64,000 nucleotides of DNA, from positions 1,674,001-1,738,000 of the forward strand of contig CAWAND010000010.1 in NCBI GenBank assembly GCA_963783335.1, in the 5' to 3' direction. The stretch is from CAWAND01 sp963783335 (GTDB lineage: Bacteria > Chloroflexota > Anaerolineae > Anaerolineales > E44-bin32). Positions 25,587 to 34,545 of this stretch are shown in pieces. Under the pieces are notes generated by a model, which was not told where the DNA came from, searched no databases, and saw nothing but the letters and a program-made list of their open reading frames with translations. Both the position numbers and the translations under genes were made by a program. Numbering within the stretch: position 1 is the stretch's first letter; every line of letters starts with the position of its first letter.

Positions 25587-26679
25587 TCAGGGACCTCAAC
25601 CTGAACGCGTACTGACACGGCGTGATATCTTTGCCTCCTTCATGCGCTGGTTGTTCTTCTCCCACGCCAACTACAATTGGGAGACCTACCAGGGCACGGG
25701 GTTTGCTCACGCCATGACCCCGATCATCCGCAAGCTGTACAAGGACCCGGAGGAGATCAAGGCCGCTCTCAAACGCCACCTTATCTTCTTCAATACCGAA
25801 CCGGACACCGGCGGTGTGATCCACGGGATGACGATTGCCCTGGAGGAACAGCGGGCCCTCGGCAACACCGAGATAGATGACGAGACCATCACGAATGTGA
25901 AGTCGGGCTTGATGGGGCCGGTTGCTGGATTGGGCGACACGCTCAAGCAGGGGACCTGGTTCCCTGTCTGGCAGTCGATCGCCATCGGCGTGGCGCTGGC
26001 CGCCAATGGCTCGGTTTCTGGCGTTATGGGACCAATCCTCTATTTCCTCGCCGCAGCGGCCTACACGTTTGCCTTCGGCTGGTGGGTGTACTACGAGGGC
26101 TATCGCCGGGGGCAGGCGCTTGTCACACAATTGCTTCGAACAGGCTTGCTGGACGATGTCCGTACCGGTGCCTCGGTTCTGGGTGCCGCTGTGCTCGGCG
26201 CACTCGGCGCCCAATTTGTCACCGTGTCCACGGGCATCCAGTGGGATGTGGTGGCTGGCACAGGCAAGAATGCCGTCACCCAGACCTTCTCGCTTCAGAC
26301 GGATGTGTTCGACAAACTGTATCCATCTCTGCTGCCTTTGATCCTGCTGCTAGCAGTGATTTGGCTGCTCAGGCGGGGGGTTTCCGTTGTCGATGTCATC
26401 CTGTATCTGTTCGGCCTCACGCTCGCATCCGCGCTGATTGAATCGGTGTCTCGTTTCGCAATGCAGACTGGCAAGGCGTTCGGGATCTTCAGCTCGCATG
26501 GTGTCCCAACGTTAATTGGGATCGCCCTGCTTATCATCTTCGCCTTGTTTTTCGGACAGCGCCGCGGAAACCTGCGCGCCGCCTTGAACTTCGTGCTCGG
26601 GTTTGTGGTGGTGGCGGTGGTGTTTGGCTTTCTGTCTGTGGGTGCCTCTGCACCATTGCAGCTCCTTTCTCACTTCTAG
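25570..26679 (+). CDS. PTS mannose-family EIID, long form
   Basis: EIID is the second membrane subunit of mannose-type permeases. This 369-residue protein shows RRDIFASFMRWLFF, ANYNWETYQGTGFAHAM, and GLMGPVAGLGDTLKQGTWFP, all typical of EIID. Family members are usually nearer 280-300 residues; here extra membrane helices follow after about residue 255 (LLPLILLLAVIWLLRRG onward). The strong GGGAGAG site lies inside the end of EIIC. Confidence 0.9.
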   Translation: MQQTADQGPQPERVLTRRDIFASFMRWLFFSHANYNWETYQGTGFAHAMTPIIRKLYKDPEEIKAALKRHLIFFNTEPDTGGVIHGMTIALEEQRALGNTEIDDETITNVKSGLMGPVAGLGDTLKQGTWFPVWQSIAIGVALAANGSVSGVMGPILYFLAAAAYTFAFGWWVYYEGYRRGQALVTQLLRTGLLDDVRTGASVLGAAVLGALGAQFVTVSTGIQWDVVAGTGKNAVTQTFSLQTDVFDKLYPSLLPLILLLAVIWLLRRGVSVVDVILYLFGLTLASALIESVSRFAMQTGKAFGIFSSHGVPTLIGIALLIIFALFFGQRRGNLRAALNFVLGFVVVAVVFGFLSVGASAPLQLLSHF

Positions 26680-26831
26680 TCGGCGGGTATTGTCCATTGG
26701 GGATCGCTCATGCCATCTTGAAGTTGACGGTGGGTATCAGATGAGCCCGGTGTTTGTACTGGCCCTTCGTCTCGCCATCATTGTTGAGATTGCAGACATC
26801 GAGGCATACCGGGTGAAGACAAGGAGTGGAC

Positions 26832-27611
26832 ATGTTCATCAAACGTCGGATGCACCGCATCTTCAAGCCGGATGGCCGAACCTTGATCGTGGCCATGGAC
26901 CACGTCGGCTTCATGAATAAGCCGCTTCAGGGCTTGATTGAGCCACATAAGACCGTGTCCGATTGTGTCGCTCATGGCGCCGATGCCATCATGACCACAG
27001 CCGGCACGGCGCAAGCCTGCCGAGACGAGATTGGCAGCGCCGGGTTGATCTTGACTATTCCTTCCGCCGCCCAGCCCGCCACGGACAAGGCGGTCGAGCA
27101 CGCCCTGCGCATCGGAGCCGATGCCATCAAGGTCCTCGTTGCCCCGTTCCAGTCCAACCCGGAGCCGTCTATCTTGGTCCAGATCAAGCTGGGCCACGAC
27201 TGCACAGCATGGGGGATGCCGCTGCTTTCTGAAACCATACCCGGTGGCTGGGGGGGCGGCGAGGATATGCGAACGCCTGAAGTGATCGCTGCCGGGGCGC
27301 GCGTGGGCGCCGAAGCCGGAGCGGACTTTGTCAAAACGCTGTCCACCAGCGACCCCGCCGATTTCGACATCGTGGCGCAAAACTGCCCGGTGCCGGTCGT
27401 GGTCTTGGGCGGCGCCAAGGCTGACAGCGATGAGGAGTTGCTTGAATCGGTGAAGGTGGCCCTGGATCACGGGGCAAGCGGCGTGGCCATCGGACGTAAC
27501 ATCTTCAGTCATCCACAGCCGGGCCGCCTGGTTGCCGCATTGAGTGCCCTGATCCACGAGAACGCCAGCGTGGCTGAGGCGCTGAAAGAGATGGGGAACG
27601 TTTCGGTCTGA
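26832..27611 (+). CDS. Class I aldolase of the DhnA/LsrF (DeoC-like) family
   Basis: ATG 26832 follows GGAG; a GTG six bases earlier is a less likely start. The 259-residue protein has LIVAMDHVGF near the N-terminus, the Schiff-base Lys in GADFVKTLST, and GGAKADSDEELL plus GVAIGRNIF for phosphate binding, as in archaeal-type fructose-bisphosphate aldolases and LsrF. It would cleave a keto-sugar phosphate. After PTS uptake and oxidation by the dehydrogenase, this is the logical last step before glycolysis. It is the final gene of the operon, 152 bases after EIID. Confidence 0.85.
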   Translation: MFIKRRMHRIFKPDGRTLIVAMDHVGFMNKPLQGLIEPHKTVSDCVAHGADAIMTTAGTAQACRDEIGSAGLILTIPSAAQPATDKAVEHALRIGADAIKVLVAPFQSNPEPSILVQIKLGHDCTAWGMPLLSETIPGGWGGGEDMRTPEVIAAGARVGAEAGADFVKTLSTSDPADFDIVAQNCPVPVVVLGGAKADSDEELLESVKVALDHGASGVAIGRNIFSHPQPGRLVAALSALIHENASVAEALKEMGNVSV

Positions 27612-28053
27612 TGCAGCAGGATCCACAGTCCACAGAGCACACTCGGGAGGTTGCGAAAGGGCCAGCGAGTTCTGGTAGCTGGCTGCCTCATGGCCCAAAT
27701 GCAGGTTGCCATCTTCAGACAAGTTGCCTAGATCTCAATCCATCCCGTCATGGCTGTACCTCCGACGCTCATTTGCCGGATGCCAAGGGAAGGTGAGGCG
27801 CCAAAGCGGCCGAAGAGAAACCGGGGATGAATGACCCCGCAGACCGCCTCCGCGTGATCGAGCAATCGGACCTGAACAACCGGACAGCCGGGGATCCGAG
27901 ATCGGGTCAATCGCGTCGCCGGTGAAGCGTTGCGCTCGGTCCCCACGAAGATCTGGATGGCGCCGGGCGCAAAGCGCGGCTGGATCCGACTGACCGTGAT
28001 TCGGGCCAAGGATGCCAAAGCCGACAGGTGAAAGCGAAAGGGAAAGACAGCTC
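27612..28053. other. Intergenic region after the PTS operon
   Basis: No clear RNA gene or strong terminator is visible in these 442 bases. A possible short minus-strand gene (27728-28018) is listed separately; otherwise I see nothing. Confidence 0.4.
27728..28018 (-). CDS. Possible small protein of unknown function
   Basis: A 96-residue minus-strand frame has codon third positions mostly G or C, like real genes here, and ends GGTAMTGWIEI. It would have to start at TTG 28018 or another non-ATG codon, and no ribosome site is evident. No motif is recognisable. It is divergent from the LLM gene. It may be a real short gene, a gene remnant or chance. Confidence 0.25.
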   Translation of the reverse strand: MASLARITVSRIQPRFAPGAIQIFVGTERNASPATRLTRSRIPGCPVVQVRLLDHAEAVCGVIHPRFLFGRFGASPSLGIRQMSVGGTAMTGWIEI

Positions 28054-28935
28054 ATGCGCATAGGACTGCAACTGCCGCGATTCAAATGGCCGGGAGGCAA
28101 CAAGGAGATTGGGTCTCGCTTGGCGGAGATTGGGCGATTGGCCGACGAAGCCGGTTTCTACAGCCTGTGGGTCATGGACCACTTCTTCCAAATCCAAGGG
28201 GTCGGCGAAGCCACTGACCCGATGATGGAAGGCTACAGCACGCTTGGCTATCTGGCGGGTGTGACGGAGCGGGTCAAGCTGGGGACTCTGGTGACCGGAA
28301 TTGTTTACCGTTACCCGGGGATCCTGGTAAAGACAGCAACCACCCTGGATGTGCTCTCCGGCGGGCGCGCCTACTTCGGCGTCGGAGCCGCCTGGTTCGA
28401 GCGTGAGGCCCACGGTCTTGGGGTTCCCTTTCCGCCGGTTGCCGAGCGGTTTGAGTGGCTAGAGGAAGGGCTCCAGATTGCGAACCAAATGTGGGCGGGA
28501 GAGGTCAAGCCGTATCACGGCAAGCACTTTAGGCTCGAAGAGACCTTGTGTCGCCCGCTTCCCGTTCAGGTCCCGCATCCACCCATCATGATCGGGGGCA
28601 TGGGTGAGCGGAAGACGCTGAAGCTGGTGGCGCAGTATGCTGATGCGTGCAACGTGTTCGCCTGGGAAGGCCCGGAGATGGTGGCGCACAAATTCGACGT
28701 CCTCAAGCGACACTGCGAGAACGTAGGGCGAGACTATGAAGAAATCGAGCGCACATCACTTAAGTCGATCCACATCGCACCCGGCGAGATGACGGCGAGC
28801 GACGTTATTCTGACCTGCCGGGACTTGGCGGAGGTCGGGGTCCAGCATCTCATCTTCAATATGCCGAACGTCGAGGACCTCACGCCGCTTGAAATCATGA
28901 GGGACGAGGTCATCCCGGAAGTCGCCGGGCTTTAG
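28054..28935 (+). CDS. Luciferase-like (LLM) F420-dependent-type oxidoreductase
   Basis: ATG 28054 gives 293 residues beginning MRIGLQLPRF, the usual start of this family; 28012 is a longer alternative. The TIM-barrel family blocks are YSLWVMDHFF, LGTLVTGIVYRYPGILVKTATTLDVLSGGRAYFGVGAAWF, RFEWLEEGLQI and HPPIMIGGMGERKTLKLV. Close families use F420 or FMN to reduce or oxidise diverse substrates, so the reaction cannot be named. The gene stands alone between two long non-coding stretches. Confidence 0.82.
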   Translation: MRIGLQLPRFKWPGGNKEIGSRLAEIGRLADEAGFYSLWVMDHFFQIQGVGEATDPMMEGYSTLGYLAGVTERVKLGTLVTGIVYRYPGILVKTATTLDVLSGGRAYFGVGAAWFEREAHGLGVPFPPVAERFEWLEEGLQIANQMWAGEVKPYHGKHFRLEETLCRPLPVQVPHPPIMIGGMGERKTLKLVAQYADACNVFAWEGPEMVAHKFDVLKRHCENVGRDYEEIERTSLKSIHIAPGEMTASDVILTCRDLAEVGVQHLIFNMPNVEDLTPLEIMRDEVIPEVAGL

Positions 28936-29246
28936 AGTCTTCAGGGTCGTTCAGGCCCCGGGGGCGTCCGCATTCGGCCGAGTTCTGATGAGGAACCCTG
29001 CGGAGTCGGGGGCTCCAAGGCGAGGGTCGCTATCATGTATTGGCTCGCCTAGCGACAGCTAGGGGCTTTGGGTGCCGATGAAAGAGAGTATCTTGCGGGG
29101 ATTAGAATCCACACGGTCGAAGTGAGTATGGCATTGGGTCGAGTGCCCTCCAAGCCTTATGCTTCAAACTCGGCTGGGTGTGCTAGTCTTTGAGGGGGGT
29201 GCCTTGTATCGGTGCCCATGCAAGGAAGGTTCGAAAGGAGATTGCT
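28936..29246. other. Intergenic region before the molybdenum hydroxylase genes
   Basis: These 311 bases hold no gene I can support. TTCAAA (29164) and TAGTCT (29185) form a weak promoter-like pair with a 15-base spacer. I see no Moco-type riboswitch. Confidence 0.35.
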
Positions 29247-30089
29247 GTGAAGACTGCACCGGACCAAATCTTGCGGCCCAAAACTCCGCAAGAAGCGGGG
29301 TCGCTGCTGGAGAAAATGGGTGAGGATGTCGGACTTCTGTGGCTGGGTGCTCGTGCGGAAGCTCCCGAAACCTGGGCCCGGGCGTCGATGATCGACATTT
29401 CGGGGCTGGGCCTTGACTACATCACGGTCGCCGATGATGGGGTGGCCATCGGCAGCGCCACTCCGATCCAGAAACTGGTTGAGGACGAATCGCTGGAGGC
29501 AGCTTTCGGCGGCCTCGTCAACACAGCCGCCCGGCGGCTGGCCCACTATGGGCTGCGCAACCTGGCCAGTATCGGCGGGGCGATGAACTCACGCTTCGGC
29601 CCCCCTGAATTGTTCTTGGCGCTGTTGGCCCTTGGATCACAAGCCGCTCTTGTCGGAGCGAGCGAGACGACCGTGCCTTTGGCTGAGATGTGGTCTGGCG
29701 AGGAAATTCACGGCCTGCTGAAAGAGATCCGTCTGCCCCGCACTCCCGCCGGAGACAAGGGCTGGGGCTTGGAATGGTTGGCCAGGTCTCCGATGGATCA
29801 GGCGCTGGCGGCGGCCTGCGCCGTCGTCGAAGTCAAGGGTGGCAAGATCCACTCCCCCCGGCTGGCGGTGGCAAGCTTGGGCTGGGCGCCGAGCCGAGTA
29901 GACCAGGCGGAGACCATCTTGGACAACGCCTCCGCCGCAGGATGGACTCCGGATGACCTGATCCAGGCTGTTCAGTTGGCGATTTCGCCTGCCCCCGAAT
30001 TCAGGGCAAGCTCCGAGTATCAAAGAGACATGATGGCGCGGCTGGCCGGCCGGGCCGTACAGGCAGCGTTGAAGAAGGCAGGTGCTTGA
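29247..30089 (+). CDS. FAD-binding subunit of a molybdenum hydroxylase
   Basis: GTG 29247 is the best start: AAAGGAG lies seven bases upstream and family similarity begins there (VKTAPDQILRPKTPQEAGSLL). The 280-residue protein matches the medium (FAD) subunit of xanthine dehydrogenase/CO dehydrogenase-type enzymes, with YITVADDGVAIGSATPIQKL and RNLASIGGAMNSRFG for FAD binding. It passes electrons from the iron-sulfur domain to NAD or another acceptor. Its stop overlaps the next start by one base. Confidence 0.87.
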   Translation: MKTAPDQILRPKTPQEAGSLLEKMGEDVGLLWLGARAEAPETWARASMIDISGLGLDYITVADDGVAIGSATPIQKLVEDESLEAAFGGLVNTAARRLAHYGLRNLASIGGAMNSRFGPPELFLALLALGSQAALVGASETTVPLAEMWSGEEIHGLLKEIRLPRTPAGDKGWGLEWLARSPMDQALAAACAVVEVKGGKIHSPRLAVASLGWAPSRVDQAETILDNASAAGWTPDDLIQAVQLAISPAPEFRASSEYQRDMMARLAGRAVQAALKKAGA

Positions 30090-33010
30090 TGAACATCCAG
30101 TTCACCCTCAACGGCGAGAAAGTTGAAGCCGAGGTCGCCCCGGACGAGAAGCTGATGGACGCGCTGCGGCGCATGCAGCTGTGGAGCGTCAAGCACGGCT
30201 GTGAGACGGGCGACTGTGGGGCGTGCAGCGTATTGATCAATGGACGGCTCATGCCGACGTGCGTGATGTATGCTGCGCAGGCGGACGGGCATGAGCTCGA
30301 GACGGTGGAAGGGATGGCCCCTCGGCACGAGCTGCACCCGATACAGCAGGCCTTCGTCGAAACAGGCGCCATCCAATGCGGCTACTGCACACCGGCCATG
30401 GTGTTGGCCACGCATGATCTGCTTCGGCGGGTTCCCGACCCGACAGAAGCGGAATGCCGTGAGGCCCTGAGCGGGGTCCTGTGTCGCTGCACCGGGTACG
30501 TCAAGCCAGTGCAGGCCATGCTCAGAGCGGCGGCGATGCTGCGAGGAGACCCCGTCCCGCCCATCGAGAGCGAAGGAATCCCGGTCTCGCTTGAGCCGGT
30601 GGGAGAGTCGGGGCCGGAGGAAAGCGAGGCACAAACGGGCGGATCAGGCACGGCGGTGACCACCAAGCCGCAAGTTGACGTGCGAGCGCCAGCCACCCAG
30701 CAAGCCATCACGCAGGTGGTGGCGCACCCTGAACCCAAGGTAGATGCGGTCAAACTGGTCAAAGGGCGGCCAGTGTTTACGGATGACATCGACCTCCCGG
30801 GAATGCTCTACGCCGCCATGCTGACCAGTCCGCACGCTCATGCTCGCATCAAATCCATCGATACGTCGAGGGCAAAAGCCCTGCCCGGGGTGGAGTCGGT
30901 GCTCTGTTACAAGGATGTCCCGCGCGTCCCCTACGCATCGGGCGGCCAATCATATCCCAATCCCCATCCTTGGGACCAAGTCAGCCTCGACTCAAAGGTT
31001 CGCTACGTGGGAGACCGAGTGGCGGTTGTGGCGGCCGAGACGCCTGAACTGGCGCGCCAGGCACTCGAGCTCATCGATGTCGACTACGAGGTGCTCCCGG
31101 CGGTCTTCGACGCTGAAAAAGCGATGGAGGATGGGGCGCCACGAATCCATGATGAGACCGATGTGGTGGGCATCGAGGACGCCGAGCACAACATCGCCGT
31201 CAAACTGCATACGGAGGTCGGCGATGTCGAAAAGGCGCTGGCACAGGCCGACCATGTCTACGAACGGACGTACCGGGTCCACCAGGTTCAGCAAGCCCAC
31301 ATTGAGCCGCACGTCGTGGTTACTTACTGGGACGATGACGACCGGCTGGTGATCCGGACCAGCACCCAGGTTCCGTTTCACGTCAGGCGTATGGTGGCGC
31401 CGCTCTTGGGCCTGTCGGTCAAACAAATCCGGGTGGTCAAGCCGCGCATCGGCGGCGGGTTCGGCGGCAAACAGGAAATGCTTATCGAGGACTTGTGTGG
31501 CCACCTGACCCTGGCGACCGGGAGGCCGGTGCGGTTCGAGTACACGCGTGAACTGGAGTTCAGCAGTGCCCGCTCACGCCATGCGCAGATGTTGAAATAT
31601 CGCGCCGGCGTGGACGATGATGGCACGTTGAAAGGGCTCGATCTGTATGTTGTGGAAGACACGGGAGCTTACGGCACGCATGGCATGACGGTGTGCGGTG
31701 TGACCGGCCAGCGTGGCCTGGCGACCTACCGCTGCGAGGACCTGCGGTTTGTCGGTGACATCGTCTATACCAACAAACCGGTGGCCGGCGCTTTCCGCGG
31801 CTACGGTGCCCCCCAAGCGGAATTTGCTCTTGAGTGCCTGATGGAGGAGATCGCCGCCGAATTGGACCTCGACCCGGTGGAATTTCGGATGAGAAATTCG
31901 CTGCGGGTGGGTGATCCGATCGCGATCACCGCCGAGCTGGGAGAAGCCGGGCGGGTGGCCGCCCAGAAGGTCACCAGCAGCACTTTGCCGGAATGCGTGG
32001 CCCAAGGAGCTGCGGCCATTCATTGGGACAGGCGGGAAGATCCCGAGTGGCGAGTCGATCCTTCCCGGCCGCATATCCGCCGCGGTCTGGGGTTTGCCAT
32101 GGTGATGCACGGCACCGCCATCGCCGGGCTGGACATGGGGGCCGCCAGCCTGAAGATGAACGACGACGGCAGCTTCAACCTGCTCGTAGGCGCCACTGAT
32201 TTGGGAACCGGATCGGACACCGTCTTGGCCCAGATTGCGGCTGAGACGTTGGGCGTGCCTCTCAGTGACGTGTTGATCTACTCGTCTGACACCGACTTCA
32301 CGCCGTTCGACGTCGGCGCCTACGCCTCGAGCACCACATACATCTCGGGCGGGGCGGTTCAGAAAGCTGCGGCTGAGGTTCGCCAACAGATCTTCGAGCG
32401 GGCCGCGCTCATGCTCGGAGCCGACGTCGACGGGATGAGCCTCAAGGACCGGCACGTGATCACAGCCGACGGCCAGAGCGCAAGTCTGGAAAAGGTCGCC
32501 CTGCACAGCCTGCACACCGAAGATCAGAGGCAAATCATGTCCACTGCCTCACACATGTCGATGGTTTCTCCGCCGCCCTTCGGCGCGCAGTTCGCCGAGG
32601 TCGAAGTGGACGTGGAAACCGGTGGGGTGGCGGTCAAGAATCTGGTGATGGCCGTCGACTGCGGCACGCCCATCAATCCCCAGGGCGCCACGGGCCAGAT
32701 CGAAGGCGGCCTGGTCCAGGCGCTGGGCTACGCCGTGTCCGAGGACATGGTCTACGACGAAAAGGGCGCCATCCAAACCAAGCGCCTGGGCGACTACCGC
32801 ATCTTCCAGGCGGACGAAGTGCCCGATATCCAGGCCATCCTGGTGCCGTCGTACGAGCCCAACGGACCATTCGGCGCCAAAGCGGTAGCAGAAATTCCGA
32901 TGGACGGTGTGGCGCCGGCTGTGGCCAACGCCATTCGGGATGCCACCGGCGTGCAGATCCGAGACCTGCCCTTCACGCCTGAGAAGGTCTGGAAAACACT
33001 TGGGCACTAG
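30089..33010 (+). CDS. Fused iron-sulfur and molybdopterin subunit of a xanthine dehydrogenase-family hydroxylase
   Basis: This 973-residue protein joins two subunits that are often separate. Residues 1-160 are the small subunit, with a plant-type [2Fe-2S] site (C38, C43, C46, C58) and a second site in the pattern QCGYC plus CRC (C97, C100, C132, C134). A Pro/Glu/Ser/Thr-rich linker (about 160-210) leads to the molybdopterin part, with GGGFGGKQE, AFRGYGAPQ, GTGSDTVL and FGAKAVAEIP, whose Glu matches the catalytic Glu of xanthine dehydrogenases. The AYRCSF loop of CO dehydrogenase is absent, so a purine or other heterocycle or aldehyde is the likely substrate. Confidence 0.87.
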   Translation: MNIQFTLNGEKVEAEVAPDEKLMDALRRMQLWSVKHGCETGDCGACSVLINGRLMPTCVMYAAQADGHELETVEGMAPRHELHPIQQAFVETGAIQCGYCTPAMVLATHDLLRRVPDPTEAECREALSGVLCRCTGYVKPVQAMLRAAAMLRGDPVPPIESEGIPVSLEPVGESGPEESEAQTGGSGTAVTTKPQVDVRAPATQQAITQVVAHPEPKVDAVKLVKGRPVFTDDIDLPGMLYAAMLTSPHAHARIKSIDTSRAKALPGVESVLCYKDVPRVPYASGGQSYPNPHPWDQVSLDSKVRYVGDRVAVVAAETPELARQALELIDVDYEVLPAVFDAEKAMEDGAPRIHDETDVVGIEDAEHNIAVKLHTEVGDVEKALAQADHVYERTYRVHQVQQAHIEPHVVVTYWDDDDRLVIRTSTQVPFHVRRMVAPLLGLSVKQIRVVKPRIGGGFGGKQEMLIEDLCGHLTLATGRPVRFEYTRELEFSSARSRHAQMLKYRAGVDDDGTLKGLDLYVVEDTGAYGTHGMTVCGVTGQRGLATYRCEDLRFVGDIVYTNKPVAGAFRGYGAPQAEFALECLMEEIAAELDLDPVEFRMRNSLRVGDPIAITAELGEAGRVAAQKVTSSTLPECVAQGAAAIHWDRREDPEWRVDPSRPHIRRGLGFAMVMHGTAIAGLDMGAASLKMNDDGSFNLLVGATDLGTGSDTVLAQIAAETLGVPLSDVLIYSSDTDFTPFDVGAYASSTTYISGGAVQKAAAEVRQQIFERAALMLGADVDGMSLKDRHVITADGQSASLEKVALHSLHTEDQRQIMSTASHMSMVSPPPFGAQFAEVEVDVETGGVAVKNLVMAVDCGTPINPQGATGQIEGGLVQALGYAVSEDMVYDEKGAIQTKRLGDYRIFQADEVPDIQAILVPSYEPNGPFGAKAVAEIPMDGVAPAVANAIRDATGVQIRDLPFTPEKVWKTLGH

Positions 33011-33426
33011 TCGGCCCAGGCGCAGTGCGCGCCAAAGGGTAAGCGGATAGCCGGGCCGCTTGAGGGAAGCAGACCCGGTGGGTGGTGGCTGGATTGGGAT
33101 CACCTTATCCAAGCCACGATCCTGACTGCGGCCGCCCTTCAGCCTGTCCTAATGCAGGCGTGAGGGGTCGCTTGCCTGTGGGACTCGGTCGCTGCGCAGC
33201 GCGGCCTTCCAGGCTGCCCGGATTCTCAGGCTGAGGGTTGAGAACACGGACGTCACAGGCCGTTGTCGCCTGAAGCCACACTGCGGGCAGGGGGCATGAG
33301 CAGGGGGAATTGGCGCTGAACGCCGGTGTCATTCAGTAGGAATTCGAACTGGATGTTTGACTGGTAGCTCCGACTCACCCAGATCGCATGTGAAATTCTT
33401 CACAAGCCCATAGAACAGCAGGCAAG
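33011..33426. other. Intergenic region between the convergent hydroxylase and hypE genes
   Basis: No gene is supported in these 416 bases. Near the right end is a Rex-like site (33388-33405), odd because both flanking genes end here. No T-run terminator is visible for either convergent transcript. Confidence 0.4.
33388..33405. promoter_or_regulatory. Candidate Rex-type operator between convergent genes
   Basis: ATGTGAA-ATTC-TTCACAA matches the Rex consensus at 13 of 14 fixed positions. No start codon of a recognised gene lies close by, so it may serve an unseen small RNA or be non-functional. Confidence 0.4.
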
Positions 33427-34524
33427 CTAGCAAATGCGCGGCAGGAGCTCTCCCGACAAAACGTCGACGACCCGCCGGGCGCCAATCCCCGTGCGCATCA
33501 GCACGCGACCGGCCGGTTTGGGCGTTACCCGTCCGATGCGGCAGGCGGCGTGGCCCAGCTTGGTGGCGCGCATGGCTTTCAGCAGCGCTTCGGCTTGCGC
33601 CTCAGGCGCGATGGCGACCAGTTTGCCTTCGTTGGCCACATACAGCGGATCGAACCCGAGCATTTCACAGGCGGCTTCGACGGCCGGATTGACCGGCAGC
33701 GAGGTCTCGTCGATCTCAATACCAACCTGACTCTGGTGGGCGATTTCATTCAAGGTGGTGGCCAGCCCGCCGCGGGTCGGATCGCGCAGTACGTGCAGAT
33801 CGGCGCCGACGGCATGCATCGCCTCCACCAGCTCCGTCAAGGGAGCCACGTCGGAGACCACCTGGGCTTCGAAATCGAGCTCGCCGCGGGCGGCCAGCAC
33901 AGCGATGCCGTGATCGCCCAACGTGCCGGAAAGCAGTACGGCGTCCCCGACTTGGGCGCGCCGACCGTTGATCTCGCGGCCTTCGGGCACCATGCCCACA
34001 CCGCTCGTGTTGACGAACAGCCCGTCGGCCTTGCCGCGTTGGACGACCTTGGTGTCTCCGGCCACGATCTGAACCCCGGCCTCGTCGGCCGCAGCCCGCA
34101 TCGAAGCCGCCACACGCTCGACAACAGACAGAGGCAGGCCCTCCTCCAACAGAAAGCCGGCCGTCAGCCACAGCGGCTGGGCGCCGACCATCAGCAGGTC
34201 ATTGACTGTGCCTGCGACCGCCAGGCGGCCGATGTCTCCGCCAGGAAAGAACAGCGGCGAGACGATGTGCGAATCGGTCGAGAAGGCCAGCCGTCCGCCC
34301 TGGGGCCAGTCCATCACCGCCGAGTCGTCCCCCTGAAGCAAGTACGGGTTCTCGAAGGGCGGATAGAAGTAGCGGGCGATCAGCTTCTGGGTGAGCTTGC
34401 CGCCGCTTCCATGTCCAAGGACCACCTGGTCTTCGTGCTGGAGCGGCACCGGGCAGACGGCGCCCTGCATGCCCTCGGCGGCCGCCGGATCAACGCCATC
34501 GGTTGGCTGTTTGTCGACCATCAT
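33427..34524 (-). CDS. hypE: Hydrogenase maturation protein HypE
   Basis: HypE dehydrates the carbamoyl group on its C-terminal Cys to thiocyanate, the source of the CN ligands of [NiFe] hydrogenase. This 365-residue protein has LGHGSGGKLTQKLI at the N-terminus, DSAVMDWP for nucleotide and metal binding, and ends in the diagnostic PRIC with Cys as the last residue. ATG 34524 follows GAGG; ATG 34521 is equally possible. It is the last gene of the long operon, 21 bases after hypD. Confidence 0.95.
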   Translation of the reverse strand: MMVDKQPTDGVDPAAAEGMQGAVCPVPLQHEDQVVLGHGSGGKLTQKLIARYFYPPFENPYLLQGDDSAVMDWPQGGRLAFSTDSHIVSPLFFPGGDIGRLAVAGTVNDLLMVGAQPLWLTAGFLLEEGLPLSVVERVAASMRAAADEAGVQIVAGDTKVVQRGKADGLFVNTSGVGMVPEGREINGRRAQVGDAVLLSGTLGDHGIAVLAARGELDFEAQVVSDVAPLTELVEAMHAVGADLHVLRDPTRGGLATTLNEIAHQSQVGIEIDETSLPVNPAVEAACEMLGFDPLYVANEGKLVAIAPEAQAEALLKAMRATKLGHAACRIGRVTPKPAGRVLMRTGIGARRVVDVLSGELLPRIC

Positions 34525-34545
34525 CAAACCTCAATCCACCCGCGG

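Noticed and set aside
30089..33010. Aerobic CO dehydrogenase large subunit
   Set aside because: The AYRCSF active-site loop is missing; AFRGYG and a xanthine dehydrogenase-type Glu are present instead.
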